From Mikania micrantha (taxonomy: Eukaryota > Streptophyta > Magnoliopsida > Asterales > Asteraceae): DNA of 64,000 nt. Below, one piece after another: positions 48,251 through 59,917 of this stretch; within the stretch, counting starts at the first letter, position 1, and each line of letters opens with the position of its first letter. Location: assembly GCA_009363875.1 (NCBI GenBank), contig CM018690.1:34229445-34293444 (forward strand), read 5' to 3'. The notes beneath the pieces are model-generated. The model was not told where the DNA came from and made no database searches. It was given only the letters and a program-made list of their open reading frames with translations. A program made the translations under genes and the position numbers.

Positions 48251-50332
48251 CATACATATGTATGTACATGTGAGATGGTTACATGCATGCATGAATATGT
48301 GTATATGTAAATTTTAAATACATGCATGAATATATGTATGAATGTATATGGATATGAATGGCTTTGTCATACATGCATGCATGTTTATGTACATGGTATA
48401 TTGATATATGAATGCATGTATGTTTTTGATGTCATGTATGCATGTGTATGTATTATACTCATGAATACATGTATATAATATATACACATAAGTATATATA
48501 TAAAAAGTTTGATGTACATGCATGATGGTTATATAAGTATGCATGCATGGGTATGCATGTAACTATTTAAATAATTATTGAATTTTAGTAACTTATTGAT
48601 ATTTTACGAAATATATCAAATCTGATTTTAAAGTCATAAAATATATATAAATATAAATATTTTTGTTGTAAAATGAATAAATAATGGTTAGATAACTTGG
48701 TCATAATTTAATTACTTTAAAGTGGATGTCTTGATAAGATAAAAATTATAAAAATAGAGTTTTCTAAGAAATAAATTTTTAACAGATTTTAATCAGTAAA
48801 TTATGGGAGTTTATAACATATTTAAAGTACAAAATCAAGTGGTTTTAGAAATGTAATGATATAACGGTTATTGAGTACCGAAAATACGCGTTTTTCGACT
48901 ATTTTTAACATATAAAAAGAGTCTTTTTATGAATCTGATCTTGATCAGAAAATTTATAAGTTTTTATGATAAAAATTTGTAATTTATAATGTATAAGTTT
49001 TGTAAGAAAAATATAAAATGAAATATTTGAAAACTATGTCTAAAAATGGCGTAAAAACGTCGTTTTAACGCATAATTTTGACATAATTTTGTGGCTGATT
49101 TTAATCAGCAAATTTAATATAAAAATAAGTATAAGATACTTATTTTGAAGTATTAAAATTACTTAGGCCATAATACATGTTGACGTGCTTGTGTGTTACA
49201 TTGTCGGTTTTGTCGGTAAAATACGATGAAATTATCATTTTGACAAAATGTTAAAAATAATTAAGTTTGGGTTAAAATGAATTTTTAACAAAGATAACTT
49301 AATTATTTGAAGATAATATGACTTTGAAAACATTAACTTATGATTTATGATAAAAGACTAAATTCGAGTCACCAACGTGTCGTTTGTGTGAAATCTGATT
49401 CTCTTAGTGGAATGTGTTTAAGTCTAGTTAAGTTGGGTGAACAACTTACATAATGGACTTTTATTTAGACTGTTAATGTGTCCCTTGGGTTTTAGGGCGC
49501 TAGTGAGAACAGTCGGGTTATTTGGAATCTCTGTTGCTAGCAGGAACACATTGAGGTGAGTTTCACGGCCCCTTTTTAATAATGTTTTTGGTTTTTGATA
49601 AACCGGGGGAGAAACATACCGGGAAAAGGAATTTTAAATTGTAATGTATGGTTGGAGTGATATGTGACTTTGATAGCTCTTGAGTAAGTGCAGCCATTTG
49701 TATATGTGTTCTCTGTGTATTCGCTCCAGAGGGATTCGCTCCCGCAGTCATAATCATTAGTCTCGGGGGAGGGACCGCAGGATATATTGGTAGATCTATC
49801 GGGTTTGACAACCCACTCCCCGACCAGCTGTCATGGTCCGTGAGTAACAGGAGCAATATATATTGAGGGGTGTTCGCACCTTGGTTTTGGTTTGATTATG
49901 GGCTCATGGTGTCTATCGTATCGTAGTACCTAGCTAGTCTACGATGAGTTCTCTATCACGATGTTTTTGTACATTACGTTCTTTTCCTTTGCTTAAATGT
50001 TTTTATATGAAAACCTGTGAACTCACCAACCCGTTTGGTTGACACTTGTTTTAAATTTGGTATGTTTCTCAGGTAAGTAGCATGATGATGGGAAAGGAAA
50101 ACCGGTTCTTGAAAGCGAACGTACATGGGATAATTATATTGGGACCGGTTATCGAAATGTTAAAAATAGATGTTTTGTAATAAGAATGGAGAACTTATGT
50201 TAATAATTCTCGATGACTTTTATATATAATTATCTACATTTTATTTAAATCGTTCGCTTAACTTATGCTTGTGTTAATTACTGTTGACACCAAGACTCTG
50301 TTAAGTCTTCCGCTGTGGGTCGGGGTGTGACA
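47010..50332 (+). mobile_element. Solo LTR (~3.3 kb), probably Ty3/gypsy
   Basis: Runs TGTGACATCC ... GGGGTGTGACA with an exact 5 bp duplication ACTCG (47005-47009, 50333-50337); copy A keeps the empty site near 3420. No gag or pol. The U3-like part has CT-repeat and TATA-like sequence near 47690-47725, and a GTGAACTCACCAAC block lies near 50018. It is the same kind of element as the minus-strand one at 12295. Small frames inside are not genes. Confidence 0.82.
47940..48560. repeat. Alternating purine-pyrimidine tract with (TA)n
   Basis: About 600 bp of ATGTATAT/CATGCATG-type repeats including a (TA) run of about 24 units near 48200-48247. It lies inside the solo LTR. The 64-76 codon frames rich in Tyr and Ile on both strands come from this. 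Confidence 0.9.
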
Positions 50333-50503
50333 ACTCGAGTATCACTACGATGATCAAAACACATAGCCTTGCCACAAGTGTTATATTTTAAATAAGTTGT
50401 TATATATGTTAGGACATATATATGCACCCAAAGGTGTGGTAGCTCGATACTGGTGATACAAAGACATAGACTTGAAGACGGGTGTGCTCAAGGGCTGGCT
50501 CAA

Positions 50504-50787
50504 CCATTTTGAGGGCCATAAGCAAAATCAAAATCCAAGGTCCTTCGCTTACGACTACGTTTTATTTGGGCTTGAGACCGGCAATAATAAACTAAAACTT
50601 TATATCTGTTGGAGTTAAAAAAAATTGTTTATATTTACATGTAAACCATTTTGAGGGCCATAAGCAAAATCAAAATCCGGGGTCCTTCGCTAACGATTAC
50701 GTTTTATTTGGACTTGAGACCGGCGATAATAAACTAAAACTTTATATCTGGTGAAGTTAAAAAAATTGTTTATATTTACATGTATCA
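50504..50787. repeat. 142 bp tandem duplication
   Basis: CCATTTTGAGGGCCATAAGC begins at 50504 and 50646. Copy A has a single unit (about 4028-4170), so the duplication arose after the two blocks diverged. Confidence 0.85.
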
Positions 50788-51326
50788 AATGTTTAGATTA
50801 ATTTTTTTCTAATTTTTATAAAAGCAAATTTCTTACTAAAATGTTCATAATCAAAAGTATTTTTAAATCACTTTCAATTGAATATTAGAAGGCTTTTATG
50901 TAAGCCTTTATTGTATATCTCTTGTCCCCTCCAGAACCCACAGGTTAAAAAAAAAAAAAGCCTACAGACAAAAAAAAAAAACCCACTACATATAAAAATT
51001 TTAAAAAAATTGGAGTTCTTCTATTTTTATGGGTCTCAAAATCTTGTTTGGATTGTTTAGCCATTGGGCCGGCCATGGGCTCATAGATGATTAACTCCTA
51101 ATCATTTATAACCGACGATATAGGTTAAGCTATTTATATATTTATTTAAATTTTTTTAATAAGTAAATTTCCACTATTTAAATTAAAAAAACAATGCAAA
51201 TAAATTTTAAGTTCTATGTTCTAATGTTCAATACATGTAGCTTACAAAAGATCTAACATAAGGGCCCTTCATGACACTTATGCCCAACAAGATCAGGGTA
51301 ATAGATTTAGTAGATAGGACACCCAA

Positions 51327-51370
51327 GATAAGGATAAGGGCTATAACTTTCCATTGGTCAATCTCCAATC
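51327..51370 (+). promoter_or_regulatory. I-box pair and CCAAT boxes upstream of LHCA4-B
   Basis: GATAAGGATAAGG (51327-51339) holds two overlapping I-box/GATA motifs typical of light-regulated photosynthesis genes. CCATTGG (51351) and CCAATC (51365) follow. They lie about 200 bp before the ATG. Copy A lacks this whole segment. Confidence 0.5.
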
Positions 51371-51539
51371 AAACCCGGAACCATAGCCGTCCGATCTACA
51401 AAACCATACCGAACCCAGGTGTCCATAGCCATAGCCACAAGCATACCAGCCAGCCAAGTTAGTCCTACAAAAACCACGCAACCATCATAGATCTAGAGCT
51501 CACTGCTACGTACAACTTCACTCGATCCAACGGGTGAAT

Positions 51540-54222
51540 ATGGCCACCGTCACACAACCATCAGCTGCTGACCTGCTGTTCTCCGGCCATGCACCATAAG
51601 GTCCACCTTCCTTTCTGGCTCATCGGGAAAGTTAAGCCGAACATTGGCGGTCAAAACCGTGACCTCTTCATGTGGTTCATTCAAAATTGAAGCCAAGAAA
51701 GGTGAATGGTTACCTGGGCTAGCCTCACCTGGTTACCTTAACGGCAGGTATTGTATGAAAAAAGAAACTTGATTTCACCAAATTATGTCGTAGGACACTG
51801 GGTTGTAGATGCATTGTTTTTAAAACCATACCGGAAATCAAATGGGTCATCTTACTAGTTCATTGGTTTATACTACTTCATTGGTTAAACCGGGTTCAAA
51901 GACCGTAAAAACCTGATAAATATTATATATGTGTGTTTATAATTTAATATAAAAATTAAAATATGGTTCAACCAGCAAGTCACCAATCCAACCAGCCGGC
52001 TCGTGATTCATTTAAATATATAGCAGTTAAACTATGTTTATCTGATAGCTTCCATGAATATTGGATCCCATTCCAGCGAGCCAGTTCGGTCCGGTTATAA
52101 AATGAGTGTGTAAATGTAAACGATCCGGGTTGGTCTTGAATTTAATACAAGCAAACTTAGGTTTGTTTGGCTCATAGAAAGCTAAAAGCTCGAGATAACT
52201 TTTGGCTAGTTGAGCCGACTAGTTTATTTTTTAAAATTTTGTATTTTATACACAAATTGTTATATATAAAAATAAAATAACTATTTTTTTTGAAAATATA
52301 CGTAACAAAAAGAATAAATAATATTTTAGAATCTCATTCTTGTGGCACAAATACTCACATTTATGTATCTTAGAAATTGAGTGTTACACTTATTTAAAAA
52401 ATTGATTAATATTTATTAATTAAACTTAAAGAAGTTACAAATTATATTTCTAAGTTTTAAGATAGTACTAAAATAAGAGTAAATTATAGAATATGATCCC
52501 CGTGGTTTATTAGTATTTTACTCTGGTTTTTTAGTATTTTGTTCTTAATTCTCTAGATTTTATAAATTACTCATATGATCACAAACTTTAGACATTTGTA
52601 ACACTTATGGTCCTTAGGTCATCAAATTATCCTCACATAATTGACCAGATTACCCTTAAATAAGGAATATATGTGTTACGAATGTTTAAAGTTTGGGACC
52701 ATATGAATAATTTATAGAACCTAGGGATCAAAAGTTAAATGTTAGCAAACTAAAGGGATTATCTTGGTAATTTACTCTTAAAATAATTATATTAATAATA
52801 ACAGAAAAGAAGGAAAAAATTGTTATGAAGCCAGAATTATAAAAGCACAGGCAATTATTTATCAAACACTCACAGTCTTGCAGGTGATAATGGGTTTGAT
52901 CCACTGGGTCTGGCAGAGGATCCAGAAAACTTAAAATGGTTCGTGCAAGCCGAGCTGGTGAACGGCCGGTGGGCGATGTTGGGGGTTGCCGGAATGTTAT
53001 TGCCGGAGATTCTAACAAGCACAGGCTTAATCAACGTCCCCAAGTGGTACGACGCGGGAAAATCAGAATACTTTGCGTCATCTTCAACTCTGTTCGTAAT
53101 CGAGTTCATCTTGTTCCATTACGTGGAGATCAGAAGGTGGCAAGACATCAAGAATCCAGGAAGTGTGAATCAAGATCCAATCTTTAAAAGCTACAGCTTG
53201 CCACCCAATGAAGTTGGGTACCCTGGTGGCATTTTCAATCCCCTGAATTTTGCACCCACAACTGAGGCCAAAGAAAAAGAAATTGCAAATGGTATGTAAT
53301 TATTATCATTTATTGTGGAATTTTCTAAAAAAAGTAAGAAATAATACAAATTTAACGTGTAATGATGAAAACACAGAGTAAACTACGGTTTTGACTATGT
53401 GTTTTTAATGATTTAAGTATTTCAAATCATAAAAAATATTTTATCAATGCAGCTATGTGGTTTAAATAACTAACGGTTTTGGCTCCCTGAACCAAACTAT
53501 TCTAACAGTTCTGGTCCATAAACCTAACTATGATTGGGGCCAAAACTATTAATTGTTTAAAATCTCAGGGGCTGAATCGTTAGTTGTTTAAATCACAGGT
53601 GCTAAATTGTTCTATTTTGAGTTGAAATAGTTAAAACACTTAAAACACATGGGTCAAAACCATAATTTACTCAAACATAAAAAAAGAAATTCAGTACAAA
53701 AAAACAAAACTCGGTATAAAGAATCAGGTAAAAAATATGAAAAATGTATTACAAAAAAATAAAAATTTAGTAAAAAAAAATACAGTACAGAAAAATAAAA
53801 TCTATTTAAAAACAAATCCAGTAGAAAAAAATACAAAACAAAAAAAAGAATCCATTACAAACAAATACAAAACAAAAAAAGAATCCAATACAAATAAAAT
53901 AAAAATCTATTACAATAAGATGTTATACTCAAATTATCATTTTCTTTTTCTTTTTCTTTTTTTAACATGACACATATTTATTTTTCTATTGGTTAATTAT
54001 TTTTTAGGCAAAAATCTCTTTCTATTTGATCATTCTCATATTACTATTATAAACGATATGTAATTGTGTTTTGCTATGCTAACAGGAAGACTGGCAATGT
54101 TAGCGTTTTTGGGTTTCATTGTTCAGCACAATGTGACCGGAAAGGGGCCGTTTGATAACCTGTTACAGCATTTGTCGGACCCATGGCACAACACCATTGT
54201 TCAAACGCTTTCTGGGAACTAA
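51540..54222 (+). pseudogene. LHCA4 gene copy B, one frameshift from intact
   Basis: Photosystem I antenna protein Lhca4, a chloroplast thylakoid protein with three helices. Exon 1 is 51540-51747 (MATVTQPS..., mature start KKGEWLPGLASPGYLNG), exon 2 is 52876-53291 (DNGFDPLGLAEDPENLKWF, ELVNGRWAMLGVAGMLLPE, EFILFHYVEIRRWQD, GGIFNPLNFAP) and exon 3 is 54086-54222 (GRLAMLAFLGF, NVTGKGPFDN, DPWHNTIVQTLSGN, stop). All four splice borders are canonical and exons 2-3 are fully open. Against copy A, exon 1 has an extra 8 nt in the transit peptide (near 51567-51582, an imperfect CTGCTGAC/CTGCTGTT duplication). This shifts the frame and leads to TAA near 51597. Without it the length would be 250 residues, the family norm. 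No upstream ATG restores the frame. Either a very young pseudogene or an assembly error. Confidence 0.9.
52477..52777. mobile_element. Mutator-type MITE in LHCA4-B intron 1
   Basis: 301 bp with ends GAGTAAATTA/TAATTTACTC and 9 bp flanks CTAAAATAA/TTAAAATAA (52468-52476, 52778-52786), one mismatch. Not present in copy A. Confidence 0.7.
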
Positions 54223-55027
54223 AGATATGATGTCTAGGAATAAATTAAGGAAGAAGAAGGTTAAACGGCTAGATGTTACTTTAAGCAACAAATTTTTGAA
54301 TGTACACAGAAATTCATCATTCTATCACCTTCCTACAATGAAATATATTTATATTTATTTTAAGTTTTAAGAGTAAGTTATAAATTTTAGCGTATATATA
54401 ATTTGGCTTATCAGTTATCACCCATCATGAAATTCGGGAAATTTTTTTCTCTCCACTATGTGTGTCGTGTGTGCCCTTAAAGTTGAGTTGCTAATCACAT
54501 AGGCCTAGCAAGAAAATCTAAAAATGAAAATGTTTGAGATTTTAATATTATTAAATATCATAGTTGTAGTTGTAAAACTTACTGAGCACTTTCTGAATAC
54601 TAGCTGACCAAACCGAGTACACATTATTTTCCAATCGAATGACCTGATAATGCTTAACAACTTGTGTAACCATGTTGAATATTTAAAAAAAATATATGAA
54701 CTTATTCTTATACGAATAATAATGAGTCTTAGATAGGGACGGCAAAATCGTTGTTAGAAGCATGAAGTGAACTAAAAATGTGAGGGTTTTTCTTATTTTT
54801 GTTTTTTGGTGCAATAATCATGTTATAAGTATTGTTCATTATCTTGTGTTGAACCAACAATAACAAGGAAAAATGTTTATACTTAGCAGAGTTAAAAAAA
54901 AATACAAAGTGAAAAAAAGTTCTCATTTTCTGCCTAAATGCTTCTTGATCTCATCATCATCAGTTTGAATTCTTGATTTAGAAATTGATTCGAGGCCTAA
55001 AAGGTGTGTAAATTGATTCGAGGAAGA

Positions 55028-55535
55028 AAGTTCGTTTATTTTCGTTCGTTTAATAAATAAACGAACATGAACAAGAAATTTCTTTCGTTGAATTAAATGA
55101 ACAAACATGAACAGATGTCGTGTTTGTTCATTTGGGTTCGTGAACGTTCGGTAATATGTTTGTTTACGTTCGTTTATGTACAATTATGTTCATTTATTAT
55201 ATTAATTCATTAAATGTGTTATATATTCTTAATTTTTTTATTTTTAGTTTAATAACATAATATTTAAGCTATTTTTAGTTTAATGCTATAATATTTAACT
55301 TTATATTTATATAAAAAATTATCGCTAATGCTTGAGATTAATAATGTTGATTTTATTATTTAAAAAAATGTGTCCGTTTCCATTCGTGAAAAAGTTAAAT
55401 TCGTTAATGAACGAACATGAACATGAATTTTCGTTCAGTTAACGTTCATTAACTATTCATGAGCAAGCTATAGGTTAAACGAACGAACACAAACAAATGT
55501 TCGTTCGTGTTCATTCGGTTTGTTAATAGCCCTAG
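55028..55535. repeat. GAACGAAC-type repeat (copy B counterpart of 9207)
   Basis: Collinear with 9207-9706 and ending GGTTTGTTAATAGCCCTAG. Predates the duplication. Confidence 0.5.
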
Positions 55536-55635
55536 ACTCAATACACAAAAATGAACTAGTTAGCTTGATGCCTTGATGAATGTTTATTTTGATGGCTTAG
55601 TGGTTGATGTATTTATATTTAAGAAACTTGTCGTT

Positions 55636-55963
55636 TGTTTTCGTTTATGGTTCTTCAATTGTATTTGTTTATGGTTCTTCAAATGTGTTCGTTTATGTTT
55701 GTTCAATATTGTTCATATTCGTTTATGATCGTTCAATAGTGTTAAATAATGCTCATTTATGTTTGTTCATTTATTTTGATTCGTTTGTATTCATTCATGT
55801 TCATGAACAGTTCGTTTAATTTATTAATAAACGAACACAAAAATATTTATTTCTTAATAAACGAACATTAACACAAAATTCATGTTCGTTAATGTGTTCG
55901 TGTTTTATTAAATTTAAACGAACGAACATGCATGTGTTCCTGTTCATTCAATTTGTTATAGGC
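55636..55963. repeat. GAACGAAC-type repeat (copy B counterpart of 9797)
   Basis: Collinear with 9797-10104; repeated TTTATGTTTGTTC and AATAAACGAACA motifs. Confidence 0.5.
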
Positions 55964-56149
55964 CTACCTACTTTATAATCTTTTTCAAAAGAAGCCCACT
56001 TAAGTAGGGCCAAAGCTCTAGATCTACTTTTCTTTATGTTTGAAGTTTGAACCGCCCTTGCCGTTGGTCGTTAGACAATAGACATAGTATCCCAATAATT
56101 CGGTAAATGACCAACATAATCAATTTTGTACAAATTTAATGGCTAAGAT

Positions 56150-56325
56150 GAATAGTCAATATATCCATGCTTTACAAATTTTGTACCAACGAGGCAGTGC
56201 CTCAGCGGTACCCCGGGATTCTTCCAAATGTGAGGTCTCGGGTTCGAAACCCTCCCACAGTGAAAAAAGGGTCTGTGGGAAAGAGTGGGCTCACACGATT
56301 GAAACATTCGCCGATCAAAAAAAAA
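56150..56325 (+). mobile_element. tRNA-derived SINE
   Basis: Box-B motif GGTTCGAAACC near 56242 in a CGGGTTCGAAACCCTCCCAC context, poly(A) end, flanks CTAAGAT/CTTAGAT. Absent from copy A (about 10553). It ends GGCTCACACGATTG...GATCAAAA, the same tail as the truncated copy at 56786. Not a tRNA gene: the acceptor stem is absent. Confidence 0.75.
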
Positions 56326-56503
56326 CTTAGATTATAATGGAATTTCTGATGTAAATTGTAATATTCGTAAGTTATGAACTTTTCAAATAGTGACCATAGA
56401 AAATGTCAGATTCAATAATGTCCTGTTAAGGGATGTTAGGATGCAAGAATAGACCGGTCAAAGAAATCAACAACTGATTATTAATAACATCAATCTGGTT
56501 AAA

Positions 56504-56728
56504 TTTTTTTTTAACGACAATTTGGATCACTGACGAGTCATATATCCACCCGAATCACTTGATCATATACACATTTAATAGGAGGTAACTCACCATAGGT
56601 GAGAGAAAATCCACTAACACATCTTAGAGCTCCTGTTTTGTGCATGGCAGGACTTAAACACGTGACCTTACCAATATCGAAGCCACAAGCTACCTCTCAT
56701 CAACTATTTGAGCTAGGATCATTGGTTC
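56504..56728 (-). mobile_element. tRNA-type SINE (copy B counterpart of 10734)
   Basis: Collinear with 10734-10956, T-run at the left, flanks CAATCTGGTTAAA/CAAATTGGTTAAT. Shared, so it predates the duplication. Confidence 0.55.
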
Positions 56729-56785
56729 AAATTGGTTAATTTAGTTGAGCAAAAGATATATATTATTAATTAGCCTCTTGGTCAA

Positions 56786-56830
56786 TTTTTTTTTGAACGT
56801 CGAAGTTCTCAATCGTGTGAGCTCACCGTT
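56786..56830 (-). mobile_element. Severely 5'-truncated SINE
   Basis: A T-run followed by GAACGTCGAAGTTCTCAATC and GTGTGAGCTCACC, the reverse complement of the tail of the 56150 SINE family. Flanked by a 12 bp duplication TCTTGGTCAATT (56776-56787, 56831-56842); absent from copy A. Confidence 0.65.
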
Positions 56831-57122
56831 TCTTGGTCAATTAACTAATTATTTACGTTACTTGCCTCAAATTTATAAGATCATCAAGAATTAAGTAAAC
56901 CGATTCAAGTTTAACCAGATTAAAACCAGTTTCAAACCATAGGGTTACAAATCAGTTTCAAATCAGGTTGTAGCTGATTTTCTAAAACCAGTTTGAAAAT
57001 CAAATTTTGTTTTCTCGAACCGACATTTTTACCCACCTTTGCCTATAAATAAAACACCCAATTGGCCAATTAGAATCGTCGGGCATATAAAATTTGTTTT
57101 TAAGTTTTTTTGCATCTACAGG

Positions 57123-57305
57123 CATGGGCGCACCTTTGTAGAGACAAGGGGCTGTTTTTCCGTCTGTAATGTTAATTTTTAGGCCGAAATGCGATTTTTA
57201 GTAAAAAATAGGGGTTTCGCCTCCCCTGAATTCAAAAAATTAACATGTATTCTAAATTACAAAAAGTTTCGCCCCCTCCCTCAAGTGTACCAAGCTCCGC
57301 TACTT
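57123..57305 (-). mobile_element. hAT-like MITE (TAGTGGCGGAGC family), reverse copy
   Basis: 183 bp, exact 8 bp duplication TCTACAGG (57115-57122, 57306-57313); the empty site is in copy A near 15456. Reverse complement of the family at 45639. Confidence 0.87.
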
Positions 57306-57759
57306 TCTACAGGGTCGGTCCTCTTCTAGTCCTAAAACAAATTTGTTTTTAAAATTTGTTTTAAAGTTTTTTTGATTTTGAAAACTGTGTCCGTTCAAGA
57401 TAACTTCTCAATCAAAACATATTTTACCTGAACAAATAACTTGTTACGTGAAAATTAAACCGCTTGGGTTGTTATAATCTTCCAAGACGCTCCTAGGATG
57501 AGTATGTGACCTTATAGTGACCTTATTTAAGTTTATCAACACAACTAACGTATAATTATTTGGTAATCCTTAGACTAACTTTCTACAACTATCGTAACTT
57601 CAATAAAATAGTTATGACTAACTTAATACTCGTATATAATTGTCATAAATGATAGTTACGTTTGTTATGATTACTTCTCAAAAAGATTTAAAAAATCATA
57701 CTTTCTAAGTAAAAGATATAATTTTTCATAACTAACTTTTTATCAACAGTCATAAAACT

Positions 57760-58357
57760 CAGGGCCGTCTCTGATAAATTAGGTGTCCTGTGCGAATGTT
57801 AAAAACAGGCCCTATGTGCGCGTACGCACACACACACAAAAATTGACGATAATTAAAACAACAGTAAAAACAATATAAACAATATTGTTTTAGCAAAATG
57901 ATGCATTTCAATGTTTCAAATAACTAAATAAAACGTGACGTTCTTCTAGCATTTTTTGATGCAAACTTGTTGATTAAATCTCCATAATCAACATTGTCTA
58001 GTATCTCATTCTCAATAGTATAATTGTCAATTTTGAAAAATTGTTGATTAAACTTGTCATAAATGATAGTTACGTTTGTTATGATTACTTCAATTTTGAA
58101 AAATTTCATTCTGCATATGCTATAATTACCGGAATAGTCAACAAGATTCTATATATGCAGTTGATGCATTTGAAAAACAATCGACTTGCTTCAAATATTT
58201 TAAATATATATAATTAAAAATTGAATTGTTATATTTGTTTGTTGCAAAATAAATTAAAATATATATAATATATACAATTTTTTTAAAAATTTAAGCCCCC
58301 CTAAAAAATCGGGCCCTGTGCGGTCGCACCTTCCGCACATGCTCTAAGACCCCCTTG
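57760..58357 (+). mobile_element. hAT-like MITE (CAGGGCCGTCTC family)
   Basis: 598 bp, starts CAGGGCCGTCTCTG, exact 8 bp duplication ATAAAACT (57752-57759, 58358-58365). Contains an (AC)n run near 57826. A 37 bp stretch near 58055-58093 duplicates 57649-57686 just outside the element. A 61-codon minus frame here is not supported as a gene. Confidence 0.82.
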
Positions 58358-58540
58358 ATAAAACTTCATTCCAGCATCCAATATATGTGTGTACAAAAAC
58401 AAACAAACGACCCAATATATTCTCACTTTTCAGTAGGATTTGGAGAAAAGAATATTTGTATGTACAAAGTATAATATAAGTTGTATTTTTTTTAAATACT
58501 TTAATTGTTAACGTAATTTTATGCTTATTTTAAGGTTAAG

Positions 58541-58576
<36 letters not shown>
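58541..58576. repeat. (TA)n microsatellite
   Basis: Perfect TA run of about 18 units in an AT-rich region. Confidence 0.9.
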
Positions 58577-58580
<4 letters not shown>

Positions 58581-58991
58581 ACCTTCATTTTGGAGAAAAC
58601 CAAGAAAACTAACCACAATCATTACCAATTAAACTTTTTATTCATTTTTTCTTTCTTATTTCCTTTTATTATAAGATCAGAAATGTAAAAAAAGAAAAAA
58701 AAATTAATAAACAATATATGTATTTTAAGTTATTACATATATGTAACTTGTATGTTACACATATTAATTACATATATGTAACTGTATAAGTTACATACGA
58801 AACTTTTTGAGTTATATATACGTAACTTCATGATCTACATATTTTTTTCAAATTTTTTTTTATTATAACATTTCTAACCTTATAATAAAAAATTATGAAA
58901 AAAATCTTTTAAAAAATTTATTGGTTAGTATGAGTTTTCTTGTTTTTCTTCAAAATGAGGAGTTTTCTTATTAATCTTCCTATATATATAT

Positions 58992-59251
58992 AGGGAGAGG
59001 ATCAAATGTTAACCAATGTCTATTGCGTTAACCGAATAACTACATCTTATTACTTTGGGGCCCGTACTAAAGTAAATTTAAAGGTGTAAGTTTTTTCTTT
59101 TTTTTTTAATTAATGTAGAGCCCACTTACATTAATAAGAAAATAAGAAAAAACCTAAACATTTAGATTTACTTTAATGTGGGCCCCAAAGTAATAAGATG
59201 TAGTTATTCGGTTAACGCAATAAGGAAGGGCTAACATTCGAACCATCCCCT
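58992..59251. mobile_element. MITE with long inverted arms
   Basis: About 260 bp; arms such as GCGTTAACCGAATAACTACA and its complement, outer ends AGGGAGAGGATC and CCATCCCCT. Inserted in a TA run, so the target duplication (TATATATA) cannot be distinguished from the microsatellite. Confidence 0.75.
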
Positions 59252-59280
59252 ATATATATATATACTTGATATTGTAAATT

Positions 59281-59801
59281 TAGGGGTGTCGAAAATACCC
59301 GCACCCGAACCCGAATAAGCTTAATAGGGTCGGGTTATTCGGGTAAAAAATGTTAGCCGGGTTATTCGGGTCAACCCAATTAACCCGAACTGTTAATATG
59401 GTCGGGTTTCGGGTATATTTTTAAAAGTTAGTCGGGTTTCGGATCAACCCGAATAAGAAGATTTTTTTATTTTTTATTTTTTTATATATCTTAGTTATTA
59501 AATGTAAGATGTATTTATCTTTTTTCCAAAATATGACAATGATTATTAATCGAATTATATATGAAAAATAAATTATTTACATATTTTTCATTGAATTATA
59601 TGTTTGCAAAATGAATTATTTGTAAAAACTTAAAATTAGAACAAGATAATAGCAAATAAATACCAACCCGACAAACCCGACCCGAATAACCCGAACCCGA
59701 TCAACCCGAACGTTATTCGGGTCGGGTTGCGGGTTAATAATTTTATATGGAAAACCCGACTAACTTGACCCGATCAACCCGAAACCCGATCAACACCCCT
59801 A
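59281..59801. mobile_element. hAT-like MITE (CCCGAA/TCGGGT-rich)
   Basis: Ends TAGGGGTGT and ACACCCCTA are exact inverted repeats; dense AACCCGA and TCGGGTT repeats inside each half with an AT-rich middle. No clear 8 bp duplication found. Confidence 0.65.
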
Positions 59802-59917
59802 AATGATATGTGAGTGATTAAAATTAGTGATTAAATTTTTTTTTTAGTATAATATCTAGTATGCCATTAAAGTCAAGAATTAACACCATGAATCTCAATG
59901 TAATGCACTTAATTACA

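Larger units (their letters stand above)
45384..57454 (+). repeat. Segmental duplication, copy B (LHCA4 block)
   Basis: Collinear with 2010-15636. Private insertions absent from copy A: hAT-like MITEs (45639, 57123), a 3.3 kb solo LTR (47010), a Mutator-type MITE (52477), and two SINE insertions (56150, 56786). It retains about 120 bp of LHCA4 upstream sequence that copy A has lost. Confidence 0.9.

Noticed and set aside
48079..48544. Three overlapping 64-76 codon frames rich in Tyr and Ile
   Set aside because: Produced by the TA/ATGTAT simple repeats on both strands; no complexity or start context.
52943..53299. A separate short gene at 52943-53299
   Set aside because: It is exon 2 of LHCA4 copy B read through into the intron.
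51540..54222. Calling LHCA4 copy B a functional gene
   Set aside because: The 8-nt insertion shifts the frame and no alternative ATG repairs it; kept as a pseudogene with the assembly-error caveat.
2010..57454. Reading the two LHCA4 blocks as LTRs of one giant element
   Set aside because: They contain ordinary gene exons and introns, lack TG/CA borders, and differ by many independent insertions.
59281..59801. An 8 bp target duplication for this MITE
   Set aside because: Flanks (TGTAAATT and AATGATAT) do not match; class assigned only from the inverted ends.
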